Assembly (NCBI GenBank): GCA_963580285.1
Contig: OY757010.1
Span: forward strand, 208,972,138 to 209,036,137
Reading direction: 5' to 3'
From: Lucinisca nassula
Lineage: Eukaryota; Mollusca; Bivalvia; Lucinida; Lucinidae
Length of the DNA stretch: 64,000 nt
A program made the position numbers and the translations under genes. Below the pieces are notes generated by a model that did no database searches, had not been told where the DNA came from, and was given only the letters and a program-made list of their open reading frames with translations. This document shows, one piece after another, positions 1 to 10,949 of the stretch; position 1 is the first letter of the stretch, and each line of letters opens with the position of its first letter.

Positions 1-487
1 CCCTTGTGCCAGATTGCCAAGTCTTACCCATTGTCCTATTCTGAAAACAATTTTTCTGAAGACATCATATGTCATCACTAAGCTCAAACATGCACACATT
101 TTTTTTTTTGCCTTTTTTTTCTCTGCCATATTTTTCTCCCCATACTCTCTATTTTCTCTCATGTACTTTCTTCCCTCTTTGTGTCTTCATTGTGGCTGTA
201 CTGGTTTGGCATACATGTAGACAGCACGCCGTGCAAAAAGATGCAGGCCAGAATGAAAATTTTATAGGCTATTTTTGCATCTTTTTGGACAGTTTTGGAA
301 GCTTCGGGTCTTCTTCTAGCATCTCTTGGGGGTGGGGGTTGGGGTGGAGGAATGCATGCTGTGAACAGTTATGGGATGCAGAAGCATCCATGTCACATGA
401 ATGGCTGAATATATGAATGAATGAGTGCCATTAAAAAGGTGTTTAGCGACAATTACGCAGAAAAACACCATGGTAGCCGAAAGGATA
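1..487 (+). repeat. Diverged, left-truncated copy of the 747 bp tandem unit
   Basis: Reads collinearly with the units at 1489-3609. Shared landmarks in order are a 'gacatcatatgtcatc' block, a T-rich run near 100, 'acagcacgccgt' near 222, 'gaatgcatgctgtgaacag' near 350 and the end 'ggtag..gaaaggata' at 472-487. It differs by many substitutions and indels and its T-run is short, so it is an older insertion of the same element. The window edge may cut its left end. Confidence 0.75.
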
Positions 488-516
488 AAAAGAGAAAATT
501 TGTTTTATCGACTTTT

Positions 517-3500
517 ATCCCCCGACCAAATACGTTCGGGCGATAAAGCGATCAGCCTGGCGTCCGTCCGTCCGTAGACGCAACCTTGTGATGGCCACAA
601 CTCCTACACCCTCTGAAATTTATTGATGGTTCTTGGCACAATTGTTCACAAGGCTGAGGCGGCGTGTCATGTGCAAGAACCAGAACTCTGGATGCCATAC
701 TTTTTGAGTTATCTCCCCTTTTAATAAAATAGAATGACTACTTTGAGATGGTCATAACTCCAATACCTTTTGAGATATATTGATGGTACCTGGCAGTTGT
801 TCACAAGGCTGAGACAGGGTGTCATGCACAAGAACCACAACTCTGGTTGCCATGGTTTTTTAGTTATCTCCCCTTCCAATAAAATACAGTTACTATCTTG
901 TGATGGCCATAACTCCAATACCTTTTAAGTTTTATTGATGATACCTGTCACAGTTGTTCACAAGGCTGAGACAGTGGGTCATGCACAAGAAGCACAACTC
1001 TGGGTGCCATGGTCTTTGAGTTATCTCCCATTCCAATAACATAGAATCACTACTTTGTGATGGCCACATCTCCAATACCCTTTGAGATATATTGATGGTA
1101 CTTGGTACAGTTGTACATGAGGTTAAGCCGGTGTGTCACGTGCAAGAACCACAACTCTGGGTGCCCTTGTTTTTGAATTATCTCCCCTGACCATATTACC
1201 TTGTGATGGCCATAACTCCAATACCCTTTGAGATATATTGGTGGTATTTGATGCAGATGTACATGAGGTTAAGCAGGTGTGTAATGCTCAAGAATTACAA
1301 CTCTGGGTGCTCTGGTTTTTTAGTTATCTACCCTGACAATATAACCTTGAGATGGCCATAACTCCAACATCCTTTGAGATATGATTGAAGAAACTGAAGG
1401 CGCAATTGTATACAAGGTACAGAAGGAGTGTCATGTGCAAGAACTACAACTATTGGTGCTGTGTTACTTGATTTATCTACCCTTCCAATATCCTTAGGAC
1501 TGCCGGGCATTTTTGAAACCATGACTAAAATGGGGGTAGGGGAGAACATTTCGCCCTGGAACCCGATCTTTTGGTTCATTTAGTCTTGTCTAGCCCGTTT
1601 TCAATAGAAGACAAAATGTACTGTTCGGTATGTGAAAACAAACTTTCTGATGACGTCATAGGTCATGGCGCAGGGGTCACGCTATGCTAAAACATGCTCA
1701 CGGACTTCTTTTTTTTTTTTTTTTTTTTTTTTTTTGCGTTTTTCTCAACCTAATTTTCCTCTCGTTTTCTATCATTTTATCTTATGTACGTTTCACTCTT
1801 TTGTACCTATTCTCGACATGTCTTTGTTTTGGCCGCACTTGTTTCGTACAGACAGCACGCCGTCTCAAAGAACATGGGGCAGAATGGCAATTTCAGAGGC
1901 TAATTTTTTCGACTTTTTGCCAGGTTTGGAAGCCTCTGGTCCTGTTCCAGTATCTCTTAGAGGATTGATATGCATGTTGCAAACAGTTGTTGGAATACCC
2001 TATTCAAAAACACCCTTATCAAAAGTATGGTTGAATATGGGAAAGAATGAGGGTCGTTCAAAAAGTTTTTGGCAGCAATTACGCAAAAATACGCTATGGT
2101 AGTGGAAAGGATATGGTGAAGTTATTTAGAACAGCGGAACTAGCCGTTTTAAACTTGAAATCTTTATTTTTCGACATATTTTGTTGAATTATGAGGAAAT
2201 CGGGGCAATTTACAGGGATTTTCACTTTTTCACCATATCCTTAGGACTGCCGGGCATTTTTGAAACCATGACTAAAATGGGGGTAGGGGAGAACATTTCG
2301 CCCTGGAACCCGATCTTTTGGTTCATTTAGTCTTGTCTAGCCCGTTTTCAATAGAAGACAAAATGTACTGTTCGGTATGTGAAAACAAACTTTCTGATGA
2401 CGTCATAGGTCATGGCGCAGGGGTCACGCTATGCTAAAACATGCTCACGGACTTCTTTTTTTTTTTTTTTTTTTTTTTTTTTGCGTTTTTCTCAACCTAA
2501 TTTTCCTCTCGTTTTCTATCATTTTATCTTATGTACGTTTCACTCTTTTGTACCTATTCTCGACATGTCTTTGTTTTGGCCGCACTTGTTTCGTACAGAC
2601 AGCACGCCGTCTCAAAGAACATGGGGCAGAATGGCAATTTCAGAGGCTAATTTTTTCGACTTTTTGCCAGGTTTGGAAGCCTCTGGTCCTGTTCCAGTAT
2701 CTCTTAGAGGATTGATATGCATGTTGCAAACAGTTGTTGGAATACCCTATTCAAAAACACCCTTATCAAAAGTATGGTTGAATATGGGAAAGAATGAGGG
2801 TCGTTCAAAAAGTTTTTGGCAGCAATTACGCAAAAATACGCTATGGTAGTGGAAAGGATATGGTGAAGTTATTTAGAACAGCGGAACTAGCCGTTTTAAA
2901 CTTGAAATCTTTATTTTTCGACATATTTTGTTGAATTATGAGGAAATCGGGGCAATTTACAGGGATTTTCACTTTTTCACCATATCCTTAGGACTGCCGG
3001 GCATTTTTGAAACCATGACTAAAATGGGGGTAGGGGAGAACATTTCGCCCTGGAACCCGATCTTTTGGTTCATTTAGTCTTGTCTAGCCCGTTTTCAATA
3101 GAAGACAAAATGTACTGTTCGGTATGTGAAAACAAACTTTCTGATGACGTCATAGGTCATGGCGCAGGGGTCACGCTATGCTAAAACATGCTCACGGACT
3201 TCTTTTTTTTTTTTTTTTTTTTTTTTTTTGCGTTTTTCTCAACCTAATTTTCCTCTCGTTTTCTATCATTTTATCTTATGTACGTTTCACTCTTTTGTAC
3301 CTATTCTCGACATGTCTTTGTTTTGGCCGCACTTGTTTCGTACAGACAGCACGCCGTCTCAAAGAACATGGGGCAGAATGGCAATTTCAGAGGCTAATTT
3401 TTTCGACTTTTTGCCAGGTTTGGAAGCCTCTGGTCCTGTTCCAGTATCTCTTAGAGGATTGATATGCATGTTGCAAACAGTTGTTGGAATACCCTATTCA

Positions 3501-3892
3501 AAAACACCCTTATCAAAAGTATGGTTGAATATGGGAAAGAATGAGGGTCGTTCAAAAAGTTTTTGGCAGCAATTACGCAAAAATACGCTATGGTAGTGGA
3601 AAGGATATAACAGTATGACCAGCTTGTGATCGCCATATCTCCAATACCCTTTGAGACATATTGACGGTACATGGTACTTTGTACAGAAATACATGAGCTT
3701 ATTAAGCAAGCATGTCATGCGCAAGAACCACAATTCTGAGTGCCCTTGTTTTTTTAGTTATATCCCCTGATAGTATAATCTTGTGATTGCCATAACTGCA
3801 ACACTTTTGTGATATATTGCTGGTTTAATTCTGGTGCACTTTCTATTGGTGATCAATCTTCTGAAGGCCATATTGGATTTTGGTCGGGGGAT
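517..3892. mobile_element. TIR-bounded element with internal ~155 bp tandem array (pearl-like), split by the 747 bp units
   Basis: A perfect 14 bp terminal inverted repeat, ATCCCCCGACCAAA (517-530) and its reverse complement (3879-3892), bounds the element. Inside are a GTCCGTCCGTCCGT tract (559-575) and tandem units starting with 'cttgtgatggccataactcc' near 584, 741, 897, 1053, 1199, 1345, 3622 and 3779 (period 146-157 bp). The array is interrupted at 1489-3609. The architecture (C-run TIR, short tandem array, GTCC microsatellite) resembles pearl-type non-autonomous elements of bivalves; the family assignment is inference. Confidence 0.7.
1489..3609 (+). repeat. Three identical tandem 747 bp units, the last shortened
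   Basis: Start points near 1489, 2236 and 2983 are exactly 747 bp apart. Each unit has a ~620 bp core, with T27 near 1709-1735, 2456-2482 and 3203-3229, and a ~125 bp spacer. The third unit ends after the core, at the 'ggaaaggatat' before 3610. I see no difference between the copies, including the length of the T27 run. The core begins ATATCCTT and ends AAGGATAT, so it has 8 bp inverted ends. The 145- and 94-codon frames inside repeat identically and look like chance frames through the T-run. Confidence 0.9.
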
Positions 3893-3927
3893 TTGCCATC
3901 TCTTCCGATGGCTATTTTTATTTCTAC

Positions 3928-3996
3928 AAATGAACACCAAAAGAAGTATTTTCACGAGTGGTGAAGCCACGAGTGAAAATACTTCTTTTGGTGTTC
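3928..3996. repeat. Near-perfect 69 nt hairpin
   Basis: The left arm ATGAACACCAAAAGAAGTAT continues into TTTTCAC and is mirrored on the right by GTGAAAATACTTC..GTGTTCAT, with a short GAGTGGTGAAGCCACGA centre. It lies just outside the right TIR of the 517-3892 element. Confidence 0.7.
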
Positions 3997-4566
3997 ATGA
4001 GTGAAAAAAATTGATGTTACACTGAAAAAATCAAATTTTCTGTTTCTTTCATGCTTTAAATTGCAACTTGTAACACAATTTCAGAGAGAACGAGGTTTTT
4101 CTAGGGCACTTTCTCATAGATAAAGAGGTGTTCAGGGTGTTAACTGGGTATAATATTGGGTGTAAACTAAGTTTGTATCTGGAAAACAGCTTGAAATGTA
4201 CCTTTATCAAATGGTTCACTTGAAATTTGCTTTCAAATAATGTCCGCAGTGGCTAAGCTTGTCTGGCCTTGCGTGCATCATTTACATTGCGTAGGTGCAA
4301 AAAGTGATGTCATCAATGTCGGAATGAGGTAAAACCTGTGTTACGTAATTTCTGTCACACATTAGTAACATTTAGCTAACTGACTTTTTACTAACAGAGA
4401 ATATATGTTATTTTTTTTAGGATACATCGACTTCACAAACAGTAAAAAAAAAATCATATTTTCACTGTTTGAAATAGTGACAATATCGATTTCCATTTCA
4501 CTGACAAACATCTATATTTCATTGAAAAGCATGTAAGAAAAGGTCAATGATACATTCAATTCAAAA
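3997..4566. other. No recognised feature
   Basis: AT-rich sequence. I see no coding frame, hairpin or repeat family here that recurs in the window. Confidence 0.5.
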
Positions 4567-4708
4567 TTTGTTTGATTTGAAGTTTAACATCCCCGTCAAC
4601 ACTGTAAAGGTCATTTTGGAGACGTTGCTTCCAATTCTGTGGGACTTTTACCCTACATCGAGATGAAATGACATCTCAAGCCCTGTCCCCCAATGAAACA
4701 CAAAACTT
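4567..4708 (-). mobile_element. CAAA-tailed SINE-like element, 5'-truncated
   Basis: Contains the 3' half of the family that occurs complete at 51803-52101: TTTGTTTGATTTGA, the GGTCATTTTGGAGACG block and the AGATGAAATGACATCTCAAG block. The sense strand is minus, so the tail reads (CAAA)n. It breaks off into the tandem array that follows. Confidence 0.75.
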
Positions 4709-5045
4709 AAGCACACAGTGAAGACTGATCTACTGTCAGAATTTAATCTCCCCAGTGTGCATGAGTATGCTCTGAGCAAACAGTGAAGACTGACCCACTC
4801 AACTAGAATACAATCTCCTCAGTGTGCACGAATACGCCCTGAGCACAAAGCAAAGACTGACCCACTCAACCAGAATACAATCTTCCCAGTGTGCATGAAT
4901 AAGCTCTGGGCCCACAGTGAAGACTGACCCACTCCATCAGAATCACCCCAGTGTGCATGGATTAATTTTGAGCACACAGTGAAGACTGACCCCACTCAGT
5001 CAGAATACAATCTCCCCAGTGCATGTATAAGCTCTGACCACTGTT
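4709..5045 (+). repeat. ~67 bp tandem array, about 5 copies
   Basis: Repeats the motif 'cacagtgaagactgaccc' followed by 'cagaatacaatctccccag' and 'gtgcatgaataagctctg'. Copies begin near 4710, 4778, 4846, 4912 and 4974 with modest divergence. Confidence 0.8.
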
Positions 5046-5429
5046 CAGACTGCATAAATGCACAGGCTGGTCTGAGCCATTGCTTGTTGCACATCTGAAG
5101 AGCCGCTCAAACCAAAAATGTGACTATTTGCCTTATATAGTGCTCTGAACGCTTTAATCTATGATCTTTGTGTGCACTGTGACATCGCCATTAAGAGATC
5201 ACATAAAATAACTAATGGATAATGGGATTAATGATTCTGTGCTTCGAAAAAACAAAACTAGATTTATAAGGGAACACTTTAGTCTTTGATATAAGGGTTC
5301 TGTAATGTGTTCAGAAATGCAACTGAAAGAACATCTACCATCAGTAAGAAGGTAGTTTGAAGGATACTATATATTCCCTACCAAATAAATGACAGTCAGG
5401 GAAGTTCGATGTTTGATTGTAGAAGCAAT

Positions 5430-5500
5430 CACATGCCGGAGTTGTTAGCGTTCCTAACTTTGGATCACTGGGTCCCGGATTCAAATCCCACTAGAGGCTA
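5430..5500 (+). mobile_element. tRNA-like head of a decayed SINE
   Basis: An A-box-like TTGTTAGCGTTCC is followed about 30 bp later by a B-box-like GGATTCAAATCCC. No cloverleaf closes convincingly, so this is read as a SINE relic, not a tRNA gene. Confidence 0.4.
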
Positions 5501-5639
5501 AATTCTTTGCGTACCTTAATGATGCTTCACTGCACTTAGCCTTTCATAATCACCCTTCCATTGTCCTATCAGGATTAAAATACTGTAGAAAAGGAAGTAA
5601 AATCATCTATCCATCCATTCCTCTGGTAGTTGAGAGGTG

Positions 5640-6265
5640 GACAGGGAAAAAAAACACTTCAAACTTGTGACCTTTGATTATGACACTGACCTTGAGCCAG
5701 CATGGCGAGTCATGTTATCTGCACATTTTCACATTGAGCTGAACATTTGATCAACATTTTATGAAAATAATTCCAGGGATAAAGGAGATATGGAGTTGAC
5801 ACAAAAACAAACACCCAAACTCTTGACCTTCAACTGTAACCTTGATCTGAGTCAGCATGGTTGTGTAATGGGTCCAGCATATGATCTCACTGAGGCAAAC
5901 ATTTGACCAACATCTGATGAATATCCTTCCAGTGGTAAAGAAGATATGGAGCAGACACAAAATTAAACACTCAAACACTTTAGCTTAATTGTGACATTGA
6001 CCTTCAGTTGGCATGATTAAGTTACAGGTTCTGCAAATCATCTTACTGAGGTGAACATTTGACCGAAGTTTAATGAAAATCCTTCCAGGGGTAAAAAAGA
6101 TATGGAGCAGACACGAAATACAAAGTTCAAAATCTTTACCTTTAACTGAGACCGTGACCTTGAGTCAGCATGCTTCAGTTGAGTTCTGCACATAAACTCA
6201 CTGAGGAGAACGTTTAACCAAAGTACAGACAAGCATATGGACAAGAGTAGCCCTCCCCGACATAA
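5640..6265 (+). repeat. ~150 bp tandem array, 4 units
   Basis: Units share 'atggag..gacaca', 'cttgacctt', 'gagtcagcatg', 'ctcactgagg', 'aacatttgacc' and 'atccttccaggggtaaa'. They begin near 5640, 5795, 5950 and 6105. The minus-strand frames across it are by-products of the array. Confidence 0.75.
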
Positions 6266-6511
6266 AACAAAAATATTCATACATATTGATAAACGGAATC
6301 CCCTATTTCAGACTCTGTCATCTCAAAAAAGGAGTTGTCTGCCCTGGTTTTCTCTTTTCTGTACTTCCCTTAATCAAACTCAACTAAAACAGAAATACAA
6401 TAACAACCATAATATTATCATATTCAGAGATGCAACAGAAATATGTATATTATTTTTTATTTCAGAAAACTGATCAAGTTTTTCCAGAAGCAAATGATAC
6501 ATTTGAAAATA

Positions 6512-6690
6512 TACTGTAATGATCCTAAGCACAGTGACATACCGGCCTCTGCAAACCTTGCAGACACTCGTCAGACTACTCCTGACGGAGCAGTCTGATC
6601 AGTGTCTGCATGGTTTTCAATTCCTTTGGCATGTTTTGGGCTCCTTGCTGGATCGTTTAACAAATTTGCTAGAATCATTACGAAAACAAG
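6512..6690 (+). mobile_element. Family C hairpin MITE (TACNGTAA termini)
   Basis: Begins TACTGTAATGATCCTAAG and ends near CTAGAATCATTACG, which is inverted to the start. It carries an internal palindrome around 'cagactactcctgacggagcagtctg'. The 'ctccttgctggatcgt' and 'aacaaatttg' blocks are shared with the copies at 7476, 8807 and 43075. Confidence 0.65.
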
Positions 6691-6699
6691 CCTATACAA

Positions 6700-6900
6700 A
6701 TAAATTGTAAATTTTACCACCGAAAAATTAAAATTTTCAGATGAAGAATTTTGCTGTTTTTCGTATTTCTGCTCAAAACAGAAATAAGAAAAATAATGTA
6801 TACCCCTGAAAACCCCAGTTTTACTATATTAAAGTGGGGTTTAAGGGGTCAAATTTATATAGGCGTGTTTTCGTGATGTTTGGGAGAATTTCAGCAAGTC
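6700..6900 (+). repeat. Family J repeat (CAGAAATAAGAAAAATAATG block)
   Basis: Shares 'cagaaataagaaaaataatg', 'aaaccccagttt', 'gtggggtt' and 'atttatataggcgtgttttc' with 17395-17560, 46185-46640, 47810-48080 and 52860-53110. Its CCCCAGTTTT..AAGTGGGGTT segment can fold. Confidence 0.6.
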
Positions 6901-7475
6901 CTCAAAGTGTCCGAATTTTAAAGATTTTTATATTAAGAACCAGCCTTTCAAAATGAAAAGATCTGAGGGTAAAGGATACACTAGATACATTTTCGGTTTG
7001 TTTGTTGTTGTTTTTTTTTACAAAAGAAACAACTTTTTGGAATTCCTGTTTGCTTTCACATGAAATGATCCCCACTGGAAAAGGGTTTGATCTGATCTTA
7101 AATACTTTCCTTTAAGAGTAGATAATAAAATTGGTATAGGGAACAAAAATATTTTTAGAAAGAGTTGCCTCCCTGGAAGACAATTTTTGTCAACACTTTT
7201 CTTGGGAATTGATACCTCTTGGCATTATTTTGTTTTGGGAGGTTGGGTGGGGGGCAATTACCATTATGATTAATAATATAGAAGGCCCAAATCTCAATCC
7301 TTTTTTACAAGGGTGTAGTATATTCTCTATAATTTGCCAATGATCTGGTAGCTATCTTGAAACATCACCCAAATGAATATCTTAATGACATTTAAGTAAC
7401 AGATCTGTGGATTAGTGCTATCTTTCATTACTCTGTGGAAGGCATTTTTATAGGACAATCTTGTTTGAGGCATTC
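6901..7475. other. No recognised feature
   Basis: AT-rich, non-repetitive within the window. No exon-like frame with splice signals was seen. Confidence 0.5.
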
Positions 7476-7692
7476 TCTAATGATCCTAAGTACATGTATT
7501 GGGACAGACAAGCCTAAGCAAACAGTGTAGATCCAGATCAGACTGCTCCTGCAGGAGCAGTCTGATCAGGGTCTATACTGTTTGTCATTCAGTCTGCACT
7601 TTTTAGACTCCTTGCTGGATCGTGAAACAAATTTGATAAAATTTTAGGAGAATTACAGCAAGTTCTCAAGGTGTTTGAATTTTTAGGAATTT
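7476..7692 (+). mobile_element. Family C hairpin MITE
   Basis: Contains AATGATCCTAAGTA, then the palindrome CAAACAGTGTAGATCCAGAT / CAGACTGCTCC-TGCA-GGAGCAGTCTG, then 'ctccttgctggatcgtgaaa' and 'ttctcaaggtgtttgaattt'. Confidence 0.75.
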
Positions 7693-8806
7693 TATGGCAG
7701 CTCTTTGATCCCAGTACAATGGCTCCATCAAGGCCCAACCATTTGGTTCTGGTCAGGCAATCAACAGCTTTAATCCAAAGAAATATAAGAAAAGTATAAT
7801 AAAAAGAAAGAATAGTAAAGTTCATACATGGCACCTAGGGAGTCTCCTATCTCAAGACTCTGTCCCCTTAAAGGAGTTGTCTGCCCTTTTCACTTCTCAA
7901 TCTGCATAAAGTCAAATAAAAAGAAGTTTTAATTACACTCATTAAAAATGAAAGAACTGACAGGAAAAAAAAAAAAAATAAAGTTAAAAAATATTTGGTT
8001 TTTGGTTTGGCTTGAAGGTAACCAGTCCAGGTCATGTCCAGTTCGGTCAGTTTACCTAACAATACCTTATGCATAGGCAGTCAATCAGTACAGTTAGAAG
8101 CTGACAGCTGCCCTTCTTGAATCAGCAGAAGGGAATGGATGACTGTAGAAAATACTTCACTATCAATCTTCATAACAAATGTTGCTGGACTTGGCAAGGA
8201 TCAACTTGCTACCTCCTGGTCACCAGACAGAAGTGTTACCCCCTGGTCATCAGTCAGATGACCTTTGGACTGAGCTAAAAACTACTTAAATCTAACAAAA
8301 AGATATCATTTTTCCACATATATTGCTCAGCTACTTGTATATAAGAACAGCAACTCTTTGAGCACACTTATATAAAAAAAAAAAAAACATTATAAAAATA
8401 CATGTGCATGGCAGCCATACTATGTGGTATCAGGCCTGCTGAGCTGTACTATGTAATAACAGCTCTTGTTACATGGCTGTAAATCTGTTGTCCTACATCC
8501 ACTGTATTAATACTTGCTTTATTCTATATTAATTCAATTACAGTAAGGCACAGATGAAATGGATTTCTAAATGACAAGACAAAGAAACAATGGACAAACA
8601 CATTGTTTTTTGAAGCCATAGTTCAGCAAAGTTTCTTCCGTCTCATATAAAGCAGGAATCTATTTCTAAAGTTGAGTTATCTGTATGATATTTATTTTCA
8701 AAATGGCTGAACGGTTTACAAGCAGTGAAAGCCCAAATCACATGCCATATTTTGAGGTGTCTGACTGGGCCTGCACTGTTCATCAGTGTTCTGTTTTGGG
8801 GTTGGG

Positions 8807-9007
8807 TACCGTAAATTTGGACACCTTGAGAACCTACTGTAGTTCTCCTAAAAGTTTAACTAATTTGTTTCATGATCCAGCAAGGAGTCCAAAAGGTGCA
8901 AAGGTAATCGTGATGGCAAACAGTGTAGACCCTGATCAGACTGCTCCTTCAGGGTTAGCACTGTTTGCTTATACCTGTCTGTTCCAATAATTAGGATCAT
9001 TACGGTA
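8807..9007 (-). mobile_element. Family C hairpin MITE, complete, reverse orientation
   Basis: Shows both ends: TACCGTAAATTTGGACACC at the left and TAGGATCATTACGGTA at the right, giving an 8 bp TACCGTAA terminal inverted repeat. It contains 'catgatccagcaaggagtcc' and a shortened palindrome (CAAACAGTGTAGACCCTGAT, CAGACTGCTCC). TA at both ends suggests a TA target, as in the Tc1/mariner group; that link is inference. Confidence 0.75.
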
Positions 9008-9224
9008 TACAACTTGTGATGCTTGTCTTCTTGAAAGAAGGGAGCATGATTGTGGATTTTAGTTGCTGTTGTTGTTGTTTTTAAATTGCTTTACTGCCTT
9101 TTCAAGATGTTGACGAAAACCTGGGTACCTGAGAAAAACCACCCGATCACCTTCTGTTGCAGAACTTGGCTTCTCAAGTTACCTGAGCAAGGCTGGTACC
9201 CACAGCGGTGAAAAGAACTAACAA

Positions 9225-9424
9225 TTAACCAATATCCTGCTGTTCACTACAACCCCTATCTTTGCAAACAGTGTAGATCCAGATCAGATGGCTTCTGAAG
9301 AAGCCATCTGATCAGGATCTACACTGTTTGTCATTCAGTTTGTGAATTTGAAGGAAAATATTACATCAAGTAATTTGATTCGTTGATAGACAGAAATTTA
9401 AATACTCAGCAGGAAAAGGGTCAA
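9225..9424 (+). mobile_element. Family A hairpin MITE, diverged
   Basis: TTAACC..ATCCTGCTGTTCAC at the left, and CAGCAGGAAAAGGGTCAA at the right. The central palindrome GATCCAGATCAGATGGCTTC / GAAGCCATCTGATCAGGATC is intact. The TTAA at the right end is mutated. Confidence 0.75.
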
Positions 9425-9854
9425 GAGTCAGCTAACGAGGCCGTGAAGGCACGTGCAGAACTTGGGTGTCTCACATGTGACTTCAGTGAGGATCTAACCA
9501 ACCGTAGTGAGAAACCTTATGATTAAGACCAACAAGCCAGGGAGGCCCCAAATGGTTGTTGGATGAAAGAAAAGCAATGGCAAATGAATCCAATGTAATT
9601 AGGACAGAACTGTTGCACAATGGAATGAAAACACACATTAGAATTGTGTAAACAAACTGAAAATCTAATTGTTTAATGTCAGCACTATTGCAGCTGAATT
9701 GGAAAACGTTAATTGGATTTCATTCTGCTTTCTCTGTTCGATGTTTAATGGCAGAAAGTTGTGAGAACAACCATTTTTATCACTTTTCTGATTAAACTTC
9801 ACTGAATTTTTTCCCTGCTTTTCTGACAGTAGTCTAGCTTGTGGTTTGTGTCTT
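9425..9854. other. No recognised feature
   Basis: AT-rich, apparently unique within the window. Confidence 0.5.
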
Positions 9855-9865
9855 TTCTTTTGACA

Positions 9866-10158
9866 AATTTTTGTTTCATTTAAGGTTTAACGTCCCCGTC
9901 AACACTGAATGGGTCATTTTGGAGATGTTGCTTCCAATTTTGTGGGACTTTTACCCGACTTTGAGATGAAATGACATCTCAAGCCCTGATACCCAATGAA
10001 ACCAATAGGGTTTATAAGCATGGTTGCACAGCTTTGCCTGGGCAGGCTTAGATCCTCTAAGCTGTTTACCAGTACTCGTGTGCGGTCGGTTTCAGCTCTG
10101 CGTGGAAGCATCATGCAGCCCACCTATTTCTTCAAGCCCCGATGGGCAGGGGCCGAAC
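9866..10158 (-). mobile_element. CAAA-tailed SINE-like element with target duplication
   Basis: Nearly full-length copy of the ~300 bp family. The 11 bp target duplication TTCTTTTGACA flanks it at 9855-9865 and 10159-10169. The sense strand is minus: it starts GCCCCTGCCCATCGGGG and ends in a T/G-rich tail on the plus strand. No pol III B-box was found in the head. The short plus and minus ORFs across it are non-coding. Confidence 0.85.
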
Positions 10159-10227
10159 TTCTTTTGACAGATAACAGACCTTTATGTGCACGGGGATCGT
10201 AGGATTGTAAAGGTATGCTGGAAGTCT

Positions 10228-10440
10228 TTAACCCTTGTCCTGCTGAGCCCGGATATGCCTTATTTTCCAAACAATGAAGATGCAGATCAGATGGCTTCGT
10301 TAGAAGCCATCTGATCAGAATCTACATTGTTTGCCATACAGATGGTGCATTTGTTGCAATAATTTGCATCAAGTAATCTCAATGGTTGATAATCGGTAGT
10401 GGGTGTGGCATATATAAATATACAGCAGGTCAAGGGTTAA
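10228..10440 (+). mobile_element. Family B TTAA hairpin MITE, complete
   Basis: Bounded by TTAACCCTTGTCCTGCTGA and CAGCAGGTCAAGGGTTAA. Inside are the palindrome with ATGGCTTCGTTAGAAGCCAT at its centre and the conserved 'gggtgtggcatat' block. TTAA ends followed by CCCT match piggyBac-type insertion. Confidence 0.88.
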
Positions 10441-10930
10441 TTCTTGTCCTGCTGAATAAATTCAGCCCGACCCATTATTGACTTTCAGCCATTCGCATTA
10501 CTGTGGTGTAATTTTTTCCTACAAATCTGACAAATGCGTGTCAAACCATATAGATACTGATCAGATGGCTTCTTCAGAATCGTCCATAGGGGCTTGGAGA
10601 AATATATGGGCTGCATGATGCTTCCACGCAGAGCTGATACCGACCGCACATTAGTACTGGTAATCTGCTTAGGTCTAAGCCTGCCCAGGAAAACTGCTGC
10701 GAGTCGGCCCGTCCATGCATATAAACTATTGGTTTTATTGGGCGGCAGGTATTGAGATGTCATTTCATCTCAATGTCGGGTAAAAGTCCCACAAAATTGG
10801 AAGCAACGTCTCCAAAATGACCTAAATAGTGTTGACGGGGACGTTAAACCTCAAATCAAACAAATCTTCAGAATCAGTATCTTCACTGTTTGCAAAGGGG
10901 AGTGAATATCTTGGCTCAGCTGGATAAATA
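10437..10930 (+). mobile_element. Family A/B MITE abutting the previous one, opened by a SINE-like insertion
   Basis: Shares the TTAA at 10437-10440 with its neighbour. It continues TTCTTGTCCTGCTGAATA and reaches the palindrome arm 'gatcagatggcttcttcagaat', where the element at 10582-10864 interrupts. It resumes as 'cttcagaatcagtatcttcactgtttgc' and decays at about 10930. Confidence 0.7.
10582..10864 (+). mobile_element. CAAA-tailed SINE-like element inserted in a MITE palindrome
   Basis: Sense orientation ending CCTCAAATCAAACAAA. An exact 11 bp target duplication TCTTCAGAATC lies at 10571-10581 and 10865-10875. The host site is the loop side of a MITE hairpin, so the SINE is younger than the MITE. 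Confidence 0.88.
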
Positions 10931-10949
10931 ATAATAGCTGTGCGGAGTG

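Noticed and set aside
1665..2102. 145-codon plus-strand frame, repeated at 2412 and 3159
   Set aside because: Runs through T27 (poly-Phe) inside a tandem repeat; identical in each unit, with no domain and no splice or start context.
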